Positions 23,101 to 37,900 of a stretch of DNA of 64,000 nt are shown one piece after another. The position numbers were made by a program, and so were the translations under genes. Position 1 is the stretch's first letter; every line of letters starts with the position of its first letter. Source of the stretch: Pampus argenteus (lineage: Eukaryota; Chordata; Actinopteri; Scombriformes; Stromateidae); assembly GCA_036937835.1 (NCBI GenBank), contig CM072875.1:17763501-17827500 (forward strand). The letters are read 5' to 3'. A model generated the notes under the pieces. The model was not told where the DNA came from. It made no database searches and saw only the letters and a list, made by a program, of their open reading frames with translations.

Positions 23101-25292
23101 TGGGTTTCTAGTGCGCTCCTCCGAGCTAATTTAACGTCGCTGAAAAAGCTCTCTCTCTCTCTCTCTGAACAGCCTTATTCCCACATTTCCATCGCTGAGT
23201 GCATTCAGTGCATAACTTTGCCTTGAAGCATCGTGAGTTGTCTGAAATATCTATTGGCCTTCCTTGGGGAAATATGTTTTAATAATAATTTAATAATTTA
23301 TTATTATTTGTTTCTAAAGCGAGTTTTATTTTATTTAACATTTTATTTTAAGTGCACATCAAATCTATTACTATAGAGTGGTCACAAGTGTAAAAGAATT
23401 ATGAGAGATTACATATTGAGCTTTGCGTGCAGTTAACCACACAGACTCTCTTTTCTTTCAGTTCAGCGTGTTGTTTTTCTAAAGAAGCTTCCAGTTAATC
23501 TGGTTGCCGATAATCCCACAGGGGAGGTGCCGCTTACAAATATGTACAGTGCATCCAAGCTGGCCTGCAAATCACAGCCATGTTCAAGAGTCGTCCATCA
23601 AACAAACAACCTTCTGGGAAGAGGGAAGATTTGCATGGCATCGTTACTTTTTTCCATCATTAGTTGTGTGCAGGTTCAGTGATTAGGTCGGATGGGCTCC
23701 AGAAAGGGTTGTACAACCGAACAAGAAATGCTCAATCTCTTCCTTATTTTCCAGACAACATCCAAAAAGAGAACATCTCAAATCTCAGCCAGTCTAATCC
23801 ACTTTGGCTGAGTTGTGCCAACTCGACCCGTAGACTGAGTATTAGTCCACTGCATATCTAATGAGAGCCCTCTAACCTACATTCCCATGCTCAGGCAGCT
23901 ACACTGACTGCATGCAGAGGCCCGAAGGCCAGAGAGATGAAGGCAAGAGGCGAGAAATGCGTTTCTCTCCTCCCTCGTTGTAAAATTACATCAGCCTTTT
24001 GACTGCAAAAGCAAACTGATTGCTTAGTAAATTCAGGTGAACAGAGAAGGATTTACTGTTGAGTGAATGACGTTTTTTTTTTAAGCTTTCTGAGCTTTCT
24101 TTCCTTTTGCTTTAGTGATTCTCATGATGCTCTTGGGATTTGAGACACACATTGTAAACGGTCCACACTCTATCCGCCGTGGTCCATCTCAGCTTGTGGC
24201 TTCTCAAGTCATATGTGGCTTAAGCCGAGTGTCTCAGTGTCATCACACTTGTCAGTCATGAGAACAAGTTGTTTTTAACGACAACTTACACATCGTTACT
24301 TGTGACTTCTGTGCCGTATATGGATTATTACTTGTGTCTCTCTATTGTGGGGAAACTTGTAAGTTGTAAAGAAAGACGTAACATATCCACCAAATTTATC
24401 TTTTAGGATCAGATCTCTGTATGTTAAGGCTGCAGTGTTGAAAAATATATTTAAAAAAAAAACCCCACCTCAGTTCAATAGAATAATTTTTGTTTTGTTT
24501 CAGAATAGACTGAATTACGGCTGCTGAAAATAGATGCAGGCCCTTTAGCAGTGTTGAAACTGGTCGCTCTCTCACACTACAAACAAGACTCTTTTAAAGT
24601 TACAAGCACACCTGGGTTTAGGCAAAGCCACAGCACTCATTCACACAGGAAGAGGAGATAAACTGCAGATAGAAAGGCTGTTATAACTAACCCCATCCAC
24701 TATCTTCTTCGGTTAGTAGAAACTTCTTAATGACAACTACAGAAAGTATAAAGTGAAAGTGTTAACTGGAGGATACATGCTGTTTCTGTAAATACTGCAC
24801 GACTAAACATCAGCCGGGACAAGTTGATGTTCTGTATGGATCCTGGTAAAACATGTAGAGAGCACTATTGTGCTGTGGATCAGACAAGACATACGCACAG
24901 TGCTGTGCGTTAGAGATATACAAACAGCCTGCGCTTCGTCTTTTCCGTCAGTAGAGATAACTGAGCGGATAACGCTAAAGGATTATTCGAGTGCCAGAAG
25001 TCATATCAAAATCTCCTCTGCAGTTTTATTTGTGTTAGCAGACGTTAGACACATAACATGCACAACAACTATGATGATTACTGCATAATGGGGAAAAATG
25101 TTGCCCCATAGCAGTTTTCCTTTCAGACATGCAAATCTTTTGACAATAACTGCGATGACAAAGACGACAAAAATGGATATGATTTAACTTACTGATTTGT
25201 TTGTGTTTTAGGTTCAGCACATTACTTCTCTCACTTTCTGTTTCTCTGTTCTCACAGACAAACCACCACCAATACACACACGCACGCGCGCA

Positions 25293-25341
<49 letters not shown>

Positions 25342-28300
25342 TCGGATGCATATGTGTGAAAGTTTGAAGTAGCGTGACCATTTCCTGCAGATCATCTTGT
25401 CGCTCTCTTGTCAGTCTGTCTCTGGCTGTTGTTACTCGTGATTAAAAGTTGATCAATAATAATAATAATTGTAATTAACTACAATTCAAGCCAAGCAGGT
25501 TGGACAGTGTTTGCAGTATATGTCAGTTGAATGTAATGGTAATAAAAAGGATAACATCATAGCAGTAGTTAATGTGCTGGAGATGGCTGACCTGAATCAT
25601 CCATATTTGTTTGGTTTTTAGGCACTTGCATTTTTATTAAGCACGAAGTCAAATATATATATATATATATATATGTATACTGGACACTTGTTGACACTCA
25701 TACCACTTACAAGTTGGGACGTGGTAATTATCGTTAGACCAATTTAACATGAATGCAGCATTAGCAAGTCTCTCTCTGTCTCTTCCTCTCTCTGAACCGT
25801 TCAAACATAAACTGAACATAAACTGACACACTTGTTTCACCAGGTTATGGACACTCTATCCAAGCTCTCTAGCACAGCGATTGCACAGCAAGGAGGATTC
25901 AAGTAAGTCATCCGATAAAAAAACAAAAACAACACTGTAAGGTGTCTGGCCCCAATTTCTGCTTTCCAGGCTGCACATCTAAGTAATCAGTCTGTGTCAT
26001 TTCTGCTATACAACAGATATTTAAATACATATTTTTAATACATGAAAAAGTGAATCCCCTGCCGTAAAAGTCACTCATTAATAATTTCTTCATTGTGATT
26101 TGTCTGTTAAACACTGAACCGCATGCTGCTTTGCTGTCATTTCCAGGCCATTTCCAACAGAGGAGAGCCTAAAAGACGAAGACATTTACAATAATCTGGA
26201 AGACTTGATTGAGTATGTATGAGGCTCCTCTCTGCGGGCCCATTACTGGTGTTGATAGAACATGATTATTTCTCTCAGTATCAGAATCCGCTCTGCTCAT
26301 CATCCATGCTCTCCAGGGGTCTGGACACCCACATGTTTTGGTAAAAAGGCTTGGCCCCGTTTCTCTGTTACTGTCAGAGGAAACGAATGAGTAATTCTGC
26401 ATGCTTCTGCTGAGTGCTTGCATACCACCCACATTAAGGTTCTGGATGGGTGCTAATGACAAATGATTGACAAATAAAGAAGAGTCTGTTATATACATAG
26501 TGGAATATTTGTATAATTTTCATCAGAAAGTTTTCCTTAATTAAAAAAAAAAAGTTCATTACGCCTTTCTAAAGCATTTTATTTTCCAGAGCATGCAATG
26601 ATTAGTAGGTAATGATGAGAAAAAGGACATTTTTAGGCTTTTTATGCAGTCTGTGCAGTGTGTAGATGATTACACAGTGTGTGAACTAACTCTTATTATC
26701 TTTTACATTATACACAAATTAGTCCCACACTGCTTTCACAATGTAAGATTTCATTTAGTAATTTTGTGACTGCTAGTCAATAGCATTTTCAGAGACGTCC
26801 ATCTGTGCATGGCTTTGTTTGTCTGTGTATATATATATACACACACACATACACACATATATGTATATGTATGTATATATATATATGTGTGTGTGCATAT
26901 ATGCATAATGTGTGTGTGTTTCATAGTGAGAATACCCTCAACGACGAGGATGACTTGTATGCTGCGGTCTACGGGCTCGAAGAAGACTACGCAAGTGGAG
27001 AGATCTATGAAGACCTCATGAGAATTGAGCAGCATCCCACTTTGGTAATGCACACATCTACACACAATAATTAGAAAAAAAAGCATTACAGTTACAACTG
27101 AATACTCTCAAAAACATTTTAAAAAAATAAACACTTCCGCATACCGATGATGCAGTCATGTATGTGCATGCAAAATGTATAAACCATTTAAACCATGGTG
27201 ATGTCAATTAATGAATATACATTATCCTCAGGGAAAGTAAAGTAATTAATTGTGACTAATTAATCGCCCTGTAGGAATTCATGTTGATGGACTGGACATG
27301 TATTGAAAGACGTAATCGCTACGGATTCAAAAACCGTTTGCTCCTGTTTCAATCCAATCATTTAATTATATCAATTGATTATAATATTAGTATAAATATA
27401 ATTAAAACACTACAATACTGTAAATGTGCATAGCTCATATATTATTGCTACTCTCAAGCACTTTATGTATGGGTTATATCTGAATATTCCCGTGCACATG
27501 CTGCTTTGAAAACAGTCGTCGTTAATAGTTTGTTTCTCCTTCTTGTCTGCAGGTTAAACAAAGTAAAGACATTGGCAGGTTTTTAATAAAGTGTGTGTCT
27601 TTTCTAGAAGCAGGCAGAGGTAGATGTTCGCAGCTGCTGCCTTACAGAGATCAAACAGACGGAGGAGAAATACACAGAGACCCTCGAGTCCATCGAGAAG
27701 GTACAGAAATGTCCTCCTCGTCCAGATCGCATACTGAAACCTGATCTAACGTGACATAAATGATGGATGGTGAAAAATGTTTATTTTAGTTATCGAGCTC
27801 CTGTCATTCTACATAGTACGCGGGGTATTTTAGGTAAACTCCCAGCTATTGTTTCTCTCATTTTCTATATGATTAGATCGTAATCTAGCATCTGATGTCT
27901 GTTATGGGCTTTCGGTATGACTGTGCCACAGCTGTTGCACTCGTATCATGGATTAATATCTATTGTCACTCATATTGTAGTTGAATAGTAAGTTAGTGAG
28001 ATAATCTGTGAGAGTTTTTCTTTGTTTTACAGTATTTCCTGAATCCTCTGAAAAAGTTCTTCTCCCCGATCGAAATTGACAAAGTTTTTGTAAATATTGC
28101 AGTAAGTCCCAGAAGTTTTTCTCCTCATCACATTGCGTGTAAAATCTTTTTTTAAATTTAATTTAATTTTCTGTTTTTTAATGATTGCTTCCTTCTTTGA
28201 TTCAGGACCTGGTTAAAGTTCACAAGAGCCTGATGGTCGACGTTCAGGATTCCATCCTGAACAGAAATGCCTTAAATCTCCACGAGATCTTCATCATTTA

Positions 28301-31300
28301 CAAAGAGAGGTATTCACCAACACCATACGTTTTTATTTACTGTGCCTGTGAACATTGTTATACATCATTACGTGTCAGTTGAATATAAGAATAACACAAT
28401 GTATATAATTGATTCCTGCTGTTTTAGAGATCTATTTTTTTGCAGCTAGGACTTAACATATTGGGCTGTGGCCTCACTGTTTTTCCTCTGACTTGCAGAC
28501 TGCTCATTTATGGAATATACTGCAGTCGTGTTGAGATCGCCATCGCTGTTTTAGACCTCATTTGCAAAGAGAAAGAGGATGTTCGTCTGAAGCTGGAGGT
28601 TAGACACCTGAAGAAGTCAAGCCAGCACACACACACACATATATATTTTGTGCACTATACACTATAGTTAAACTCTATATTAAATGACAAAGTGTGTGTA
28701 ATGACACACTGAAAGTGATACTGTTATAAAGTAGTTTATTGTATTTGTTTTAGGAATGTTCGAAGAGGGCCAACAACGGGAAGTTTACACTGAGGGACCT
28801 GCTGGTCGTCCCGATGCAGCGAGTCCTAAAGTACCATCTTCTTCTTCAGGTTTGGAAGCAAACATTTCAAAACCACATAAAGAACCAGAAGTTTGTGAAT
28901 GCATGTGAGAGTTAGCGCTGAGCTTTCGTCAGTTTCATTTTATTTCTTTTCAACTTGCATGATGTTTTTCTGTCAGTATCAAAGTGGCCACTTGATGGCG
29001 ATATTCTCCACGTCTTTTCCTCATGTCATGCAGTGTCTCAGCAGAGTCACAGCAAAAAAACAGATATATTTTTATAAGTCATATAAATCTGTATTAATCT
29101 TGTTTTTTCATTTTCCAAGAGTATCTGTCACCTAATAAAAAAGATCATTAGGTTTTGTAATGATTTGATACTTGATCACTATGTACACTGTAGTTGCACT
29201 CAAGACATGCAGCCTCACAAAATCCCCAGTTTCATTTCTTCCTGATAGCTGCATGACACCTGTCTCCCCTGGTTAGTATGAATCAGAGGTCAGACTATAG
29301 CTGGCAGGACAGACGAGGACGATGACTGTAAATGGTATATAATAAATAGTGGTGATCTGTGGTGTTCGCAGCCACACCCTGGGGAGAACCTCTCAGATAG
29401 CAGCAAAAAGGGGAAGAAAGCGAAGAGGAAGTGGTGAAGCAGAAATGAAGTGAGAGTGGAAACGGCTTCAGCAAGGAAGCAGCACTGAAGCAGACACACA
29501 CACACACACTCGGACTTGAGGAAAACCAAAGCTAATTTCTTATTAGACGGTTAATGAAGGGTAACCGCACCTAAAGTGGTTCTACTCACCTCTAATCTTG
29601 TGCAGATATAATAGACATATCGCTGCAATTATGAAGTAATCCTGGAAAATTTGTTACGCTGCGAAGAGCAGCACGTTATTATCGGTGACATCAGTCCAGA
29701 ATTAAGAAAACTTAACGTGAAAGTGACAAATGTGAAAAAAAAAGAAACACTGCCGCAGAATAATATGAAGAGTTCAGTTTGGACTAGTATAATGTTATTT
29801 GTCTCAAGTCTACAAGAGACAAATTTCATGAACAGATGAAACAGACTGTTCAAGTTCCATCAATAACTTCCATGTGCTGATTAATCAAAAAGACGTGTGT
29901 GTGTGTGTCTGGGTGTGTGTGTGTGTGTATGTCTATGTCTGGGTGTGTGGGTGTATGTCTGGGTGTGTGTGTGTGTGTGTGTGTCTGTATGTCTGGGTGT
30001 GTGGGTGTTAGCAGGTTGATGTGAACCTTTCCCCACTATTTATGGCAGTAAATTGATGTTTGACATTCTCTAAAAAAAAACAACTTTGCCTAAAATTCCC
30101 TCTTTTTCTGCCTTCAAATACATTAATTAAGGAAAATAGTCTTCCATTTACGTACGAGTATGAAAAAAAACTTCATGGTGGCACTTTAAAATAATCTTCA
30201 TTCTGAAATCAATAATCATAATAATCTACTGGTCGTTGCTAAATGTGTTTGAGCGTGCGTTTGCATCCCCGTGTGAATCTAGTCCGTCATTTCTTTTATG
30301 TCCTCCTTCTATCAGGAGCTAGTCAAACACACTCACGACGCCGCTGAAAAAAGCAACTTGAAGATCGCTCTTGATGCCATGAAAGTAAGTGCAGTGCTTA
30401 TGGTAAATGGTGTGTAATCATTGTGATTTCAACTTGTTACCGGCACCACACTGATTCAGAGGATAATTTTCAAACAGTCTGCCACTCAACTATCAACTTT
30501 TCTTGATGAAAGAAAAAAAAAAATCATTTTTTTTTACTGGTATTTTGTTTGTCTGGTTGGCCTCTTCATCCTGAAGGTGTTTTGATACTTGATAGGCAGC
30601 TGATTTCAGCACAAACACACATAAAGATACAATACACAATATCAGAGGTTTTTTTTTTTCCCCTCCAGGCTTTATAATAAAATAGCATTTTTTCTGATAT
30701 ATTTCAACACCTCTGGACTGAACTAACCTAACAGAATATGTGTGTATTTGTGTGTATCTGTGTTGATCAGGACCTGGCTCAGTATGTCAATGAGGTGAAG
30801 AGAGATAACGAGACTCTGAGGGAAATCGACCAGTACCAGAGGTCTATCGAAAACCTGGTAAACCAAAAATCTTTCTCTGCAACAATCAGCAGCTGTTAGT
30901 GGACACTTCTTGAGAGTGGAAAATATCAGCAAGACATTGTGTTTTCCTTTCAGGTTGTGCGAGTTAAGTTTCAAGCTCAGTTTTCCTCTAAATTTAGTCT
31001 GAAGTCAGAGTCCTGCATGAAACGTAACAACATGCACTCGCTTTTTCTGTGGACTTAAAGGGGCAATGCCACACCTTAGTGACTTCACCTGGGTTAACTT
31101 AATCATTGCTGTTAACTGGTAAAACATAACGTAACATGTTTGGAGTTGAAACGATTAATTATTATTTTTGAGCATAATAACTAAACAGTTGCTGATCCTA
31201 GTTTCTCAGATGTGAGGGTTTGTTGCTTTTCTTTTTTATATATATCACAATAATCTGAAGATTTGTCGGACAGCCATTCAAATTAATCAGTTATGTTACA

Positions 31301-33354
31301 TTTTATGGAACAGTGTTAATTGAAAAAAAATAATTAGATGATTAATTGATGATGAGAATAATTGTTACTTGAAGCCTCATACAAGGCAGCTGCATCTAAA
31401 TAAGGAATTATTCCTGTAATTAAAAAAAAAATCAAATTAAACAGCCGTCACAGATTGTTCAATAAGGTAGGTGGGTTTCAGCGTTGAGCACCGTTAAGCA
31501 CCGTAAACCACCTGAAGCATATCACATGGAAGTGTAAATACACAGAATACGCTTCAAACATAAGACAAGAGATGCCGTCGCCAAGTAAGGTAATAATAAA
31601 AAAAGATAGAAGAGGAGGACATAACATGGCGAAGGAAGAAATCAGTCAGAAATCAGTCAGCAGCAGCAGGATGTAGCAGGTTGGAGCAAAAGGGTAACCA
31701 TGAGCGGAAGCGTTATGAACGAGAGCTTGTCAGATAAAAACAAACAAAAAACCAAAACAAAAAAAACCCCAAAAAAACCCCCAAAAAGACCGCCTTCTTG
31801 TCTTGTCTTGAACATGAGCAGTGACTACAAGAATTAGCTGATAGTGATCAGCTAAAGCTGCCACAAGTTCCAAAATGCTTTATTAACTAACTATACTTTA
31901 ATATGCATCAGTTAGAAAGAAAGAGAAAAAAAACATGTGTTTTTGATTTGGGATATATTTAAAAGTGTGTAATATGAACTATAAATTCCTGAAAGAAACC
32001 ATTATACAATAGGAGCTACAGTTTGCTGCGTGCGAGTTAGCTGCACCCCGGAAATAGAAACTACCGTTTTATTTACCACTTATCCTATCATATACCAATT
32101 TAGAGTCTCCAATTATGTTTATTTTCTCAAAAAGTCTTGTTTACATTCATGAAAAATACACAATCAATGGGTTGATGTGACAAAATACTACACGATGGAC
32201 AGGAAATGTTAAATCTTACTGTTGCTTGTTGGTATTATTTTTTTTTTTATTTTTATTTGACTTTCAGAATCAGCCTCTAATGAGCTTTGGTCGACCTAAA
32301 GGAGATGGAGAAGTGCGCATGATCTCCAGCTTTGACAAGAAGAAACAAGACAGGTTGTTCCACTTAAGCACATTATTTATTTATTTTCCTGAAAGGAAAA
32401 AATAAATAGCAGTAGCATTAAAAATCACAAATCAAATCAAGAAATCTCAGCAACATCATCTACTTCTTACTCGACAGACACATCTTTTTATTCGACGTGG
32501 CTGTCATCGTTTGCAAGCGACGCGGCGACAACTACGAGATGAAGGACATACTCGACCTCAACTACTTCAAGATCACCAACAACCCCACCTCTGACCGAGA
32601 GTGTAAAAAGGTCAGTTAGTAGAAATGGATCTATTATTTCTATCTTTATATCCTATTTTTCTAATGTAACAACATTATGCAAAACGTTGCTATATTCAAC
32701 ATCTGTTTGGCTGTGGATTTTATTGCTAAAATAATTTCGGATGCCTAATAAGGGTAATCTCTCACATGGTTGTCTTAGCTTGCTGTTGTTTTTCCGACGT
32801 TCTGTAAAATCCTGATTTAGAAGCCCACTAGGCTCCCTTTCCTCACCCCACGCATTTTATACAGTATGTTATTTTTCGCCTTGTGGGAACATTTGTAGGC
32901 CATATTGTAGTGGAGGGGACTTGTTGATGTCCTGTTGATATATGCCCACAGATGGTGTCTTCTCACTCTGGTGCTGATTGCTAATATGAAACTGACAGCT
33001 TGCCAGAATAGGATGCTTCTGTGATTTTCTATCAAAGGGACTCCATTATCATCCTCATTTACTCTATTGTGCAGTCATAATGTGTGTATGTTTCGGGGAC
33101 TATATGTGTGTGTGTGTGTGTGTTTGTTATTATTCAAGGTTGTCTCGAACATTATTTCAGAATTAACAATCTTGCCCAGAACGTTTCACACACACAGTGT
33201 AGATCTGCTAAACCTGTCTGGATACTTGTCTGCTTCCCAACATAAAGCTCCATTTATCATACGCCGCACAAAAAGACACAAACACATGTACTGTATATTA
33301 TACAGTGTATAAGGATAAATATGTTCAAAGACTCACACACATACGGATACCGTG

Positions 33355-33386
<32 letters not shown>

Positions 33387-34716
33387 CACACTGCAGCACA
33401 GAGATGCTAATATCAGGTGATGAATGTGCGCAGTCCTCCAAGGCTGCTTATAGCTATATATCATTTTCTGCTAAATGAAACTTCAGAGTGTGAATGTGGT
33501 GCCACTGAGCACCCACACAGTCATCAATGATTTAACACCCAGCAGAGCTCTAAAACACTCAGGACTTTGCAGGACCGGCCAATCATTGACGGGTAAACCC
33601 TTCCACTTTGCTGTTATTAGATATGACACAACAAGCTGGAACAGATTAGGGCGGTAAAAGCCGAGAGGTTTGAGAACAGATTGAAAACTATTCCTTAATA
33701 TGTCCGTGAGAAAGGTATTTAACCTATAAGTGCTTCGATGGAGCTACTTGGTGGCCAGCGCGGTGGCTTTGCAGGGCTACTATAAGATATCTGCCAACAG
33801 CGTCTCAGACATTTTGATGCTGTTTCTCCGAGGCTGCCTCAGACTCATCACAGCTTAATTCCCCTTCGAGCAGAACTCTGGTTAAACTCCCATTGCTGGC
33901 TGCTCTTGTGACATCGATAAAAAAAACAAAAAAAAACAGCAGCCAACGCGCCTGTGGTTGGCCTGTGAGCGTGGTGGCAACCAAGACATAGGAAGCAAAG
34001 CCAGTAAGGATTGATAGCAGCAATTATAGTTGTATGTCAGAAGATCCAATGAAGTCATCTTTGCCTTTAATGTCATCGTCGGAACTGAAGAAAAGGACGA
34101 GGACTCGCATGGGCCGCCGCGACTTCATTAATCAACCAATTTGATTTGCAGCCAGGTGGCATCTGTCTTGAAAAACACCAGCAGACAACTTTGAGACGTA
34201 CAACACAGTGCAAGGAGCGACTTCAATGTGATTGATATTCAAACGGATAAGACTGCATTATACCAGAATCAGTCTTCATGTAGCCAGTCTGGCCAGACGC
34301 TACGTTGTGTTTGTGGCCGTCTTGCCAACTGGAGGGAATGTTTAAACAGGATTGGACTTGTTGTGAGCTAACAGTGCTAACCTTTGAGCTACCGTGTCGC
34401 TCACTACGATCTGTGATCTATTCATTACAGTATAAACTAGGACATGGTACTTTGTAAATGTACATGCACATGCATTAGAAACTATTTTTCACTTTGATCA
34501 CTGTCTTCTTCTTGACCTTCACAGTGGTGCTACGGGTTCTACGTGACTCACCACCAGGGGCACACGGGCTTTGAACTCTTCTTCAAGACCAGAGAGCTGA
34601 AGAAGAAATGGCTGGATCGGTTTGAAATGGCCATGTAAGTAGTGGACATAAATACCACAGTTATATGAGCAACACGAGTCCAATGAATGTGTGTATCATA
34701 GGATAAACACACTGTG

Positions 34717-34756
<40 letters not shown>

Positions 34757-34878
34757 TGTTTGTCTTTGGTTGCATGCGCGTTATTCCAAGGCCGAGGGAG
34801 GTGTTGACTCTTTCATGTGCACTGTTTGATCAGGTCTTAGCTGTAATCAAGAACGCACACACTGCTGACGACAGTACG

Positions 34879-34910
<32 letters not shown>

Positions 34911-37900
34911 TTAAACATAAACTGTCCCAAAGAGTGGCACAACTACAAAGAAGCCACTCTGCCTCGACGGTTCTTCGAATCAGTGCTGTATGGAGGTATA
35001 TCTTTTGTGCAGCGGGAGGTTTTTGTACATTGTGTTTGTATCCCTTTGTTGTGTTGTTTGTCTTGTTTTGACATTACGCTCTGATTGACTGAACAAATGC
35101 TTTTGTGTTTGAGGTGGATATGTATGAAAACAATATTCCTGATATGCATGCTGACGACCTGCTATTGCGTTTTCCTGAATACTTGCTATATGCACTGTAG
35201 ACAAACAATGCAGTGCGTGGGTCCGTACCTTGAAAAACAAACAAACAAACAAACAAACAAACAAAAAAAAGCATGATTTTAGAGCTTCTCTTTCTCTAAC
35301 TTGAACTGAAACTCACTGGACCCTTGAAACACGCTCAAAACCTCATGTGTAATTTCAAACATTTAGCGAAGAAATAACCATTTTTCACCACCGTCTTGAA
35401 ACCCGTTCTATTCTCACACACACATACAAACACAAGCAGGCTGTGTGTGTGTGTGTGTGTGTGTGTCTGAAAACAGCAATATGTGCCTCTGTGCATTGGG
35501 TAATGACACCAGAAGGGGCTCATTCAGAAAGTGAAAATTGTACCTGCAAAGAGGATATGGGCTCCTGATGAAGGACTCACGTATGGGAGCACTCAGTTTA
35601 AATGGCTGGGGAGTGTTCAATACAAAACGGCGGTTTTTGTGTCAGTCGTGTTTGTTCACTTTCCAGAAGGGATGCTTATTTCAGATATGCATCTTTTTAC
35701 CCCCCCTCTCTCACGTCTGAACACATGCAGCTCAAAATTGGATTTGTCTGCGCTGATTCGAGCCCTCTTCATTTACACAAACACATTCGCTGGGGGTAAA
35801 ATTGCTTTCATTTTCAGTCAGCTGAAAGACTAAAGTGCAGATTTTTTATTTATTTATTTTTTATTTTTTTTGCCACAAACAACTAGTGTTATTCAGTTGA
35901 TAAAGACATGATTAAGCATGACTTGTATATCGAGTAAACTAAGAGAAAATTGGTGCCGCTACTGAAACGCTCTCACAAGCTCAATTACAACATAACTTTA
36001 GCCATGCTAGCGGGAAAGCTTTATGGCTATGGATCAAATTTTGTCCACCGGAGACAGAATTTTATTTATTCTTTGATGATTCTTGATGATATTTCTTATA
36101 GCGCCACCAGCAGGTTTAAGATAGAATGGCACAAAATGTTTGTACGGACAAATAATGGTTGCTGGAGGTTGAATCCTTTGGTTGTTCATTCCCCTCAACG
36201 TCACCTGTACTTCATGCTAACACGCTAAACTAAACATACCCATGGTTCATGGTAGGAGCATGTTAGCGCGCTGACGTTAGCATGAAGCTCAAAGCAGCCC
36301 CCTGTGAGCTGCTATCATGCCTGTACACTCTTAGTGTTCATGTGTTCATTTACCAATGTCTCGTCCTCACGTCTTGTCTCAGATCGAATATCCGTCCAGA
36401 GAAGGCCAACCACAACTCCCACCAGTTCAAGATGCACACTTTTGAAAGGATCACTTCCTGTAGCTTCTGTCACCTCTTGCTCAGGTAAGAGTCGTAAAGG
36501 TCGTTCACAACTGCCTCTGCTTTTCAATAAATATCTGATGAAGTCCTGGTCGAGTCCAGCATGGTACATAATAACATATAACACAACTTCATACTTAAGA
36601 TATGAGAGGCACACCGTGACATTTTGAATATCAATCCTTAGGGAATATAAATTTGTTTTCTTAAAAATGAGTCCTTCACCTAACTAAAACATGCTTGTTA
36701 GTACCGGGTTTTTATTAAAAAATAAATAGTCAGCTGTCTCGGTTCCCATCAGACAGTGTCGGCTTTATGATTTGGAAAGCTGAAGGACATTTCCTGTCTC
36801 ATTTTTCTTATCTCGAGGAAAGTGACAGAAACCTAAAAAATTCAAAATGTCAAGGTATTTTCTCTTAAGGACGCTGTTACACATGAAATATATCCTGTAC
36901 TTTATTGTCTCCAGGGGTATCTTTAACCAGGGTTATTTCTGTCTAAAATGTGGGCTGGGGGCCCATAAGGAGTGCCTGGGCCGACTGGGAGTCTGCGGGA
37001 GAACAGGTGAGATCAGACCTCTTAAAGCCGTTCATCTTTTACTTTTTGAACACGTTTCGATCCACGAGAAGTTATCTCGGTAATTAATGACTTAATTTCC
37101 ATGCTGACCTTTTTCTTTTTCTAGAGCCGCCATTTTGGCTACTATTTCCAATTATTATCTAAAAGGCAGCTTGCCATAAAATTTACTTAGCACATAGTCC
37201 ACACGCCCCCGAGATGATTCTTTTACATTTTTTGGAAAACTCTATTAGTTTATATTCTCGCGCCATCCACCCACCTTCCTCTAGTTCAATCTGTAAGTCA
37301 AACATGACACTTTTTTCTTCTGAAATGGCACCCTGAGGTTAAAATTTGTGTTGTGTCACACTTTTGATTTTGTACATTTTTAGCAGCCTGGTTAATTAAA
37401 AGCTAACCTAACTCATGTTTCTCAGTTGTTGTATATCTCTCTCCTCTGTCACGCTTGAGCGGGTCTGGTGCTGCACTTTAGTTAAGTTATCCTCTGTGGC
37501 TACACAGACAGCTACAGGCAGCTCAGGCCTTTGACAAGCCTTCGTCTGCATGTGTGTGTGTGTGTTTATGCATTCTGAGGCGTGATAAGGGCCAGCAGAG
37601 GTTGACAGTTGAGGTTGTATGTCAGGAAGCCACCGCACCACTGATATTGTATTCTTCTCACTGTGTCTGTTTCTCACCTGACTGCAGATTTTGCCAAGTC
37701 GAGACCCAAGGTAAGACCGAGACTCTTTTTCTGTTCTTTGACTTAGACACCTTGGGTTCTATTTTAACTATGCAAGTGCAACGACAAGAGCAAAATGGTA
37801 GGTCTTAGGTGTCGCACAGCGCACCTGCTGTTTTGGTTGGTGCATGTGCAGCAGCGCAATGTGCAAAAGGACTGAAGGTGAATACAAATCAGCGGGTTTG

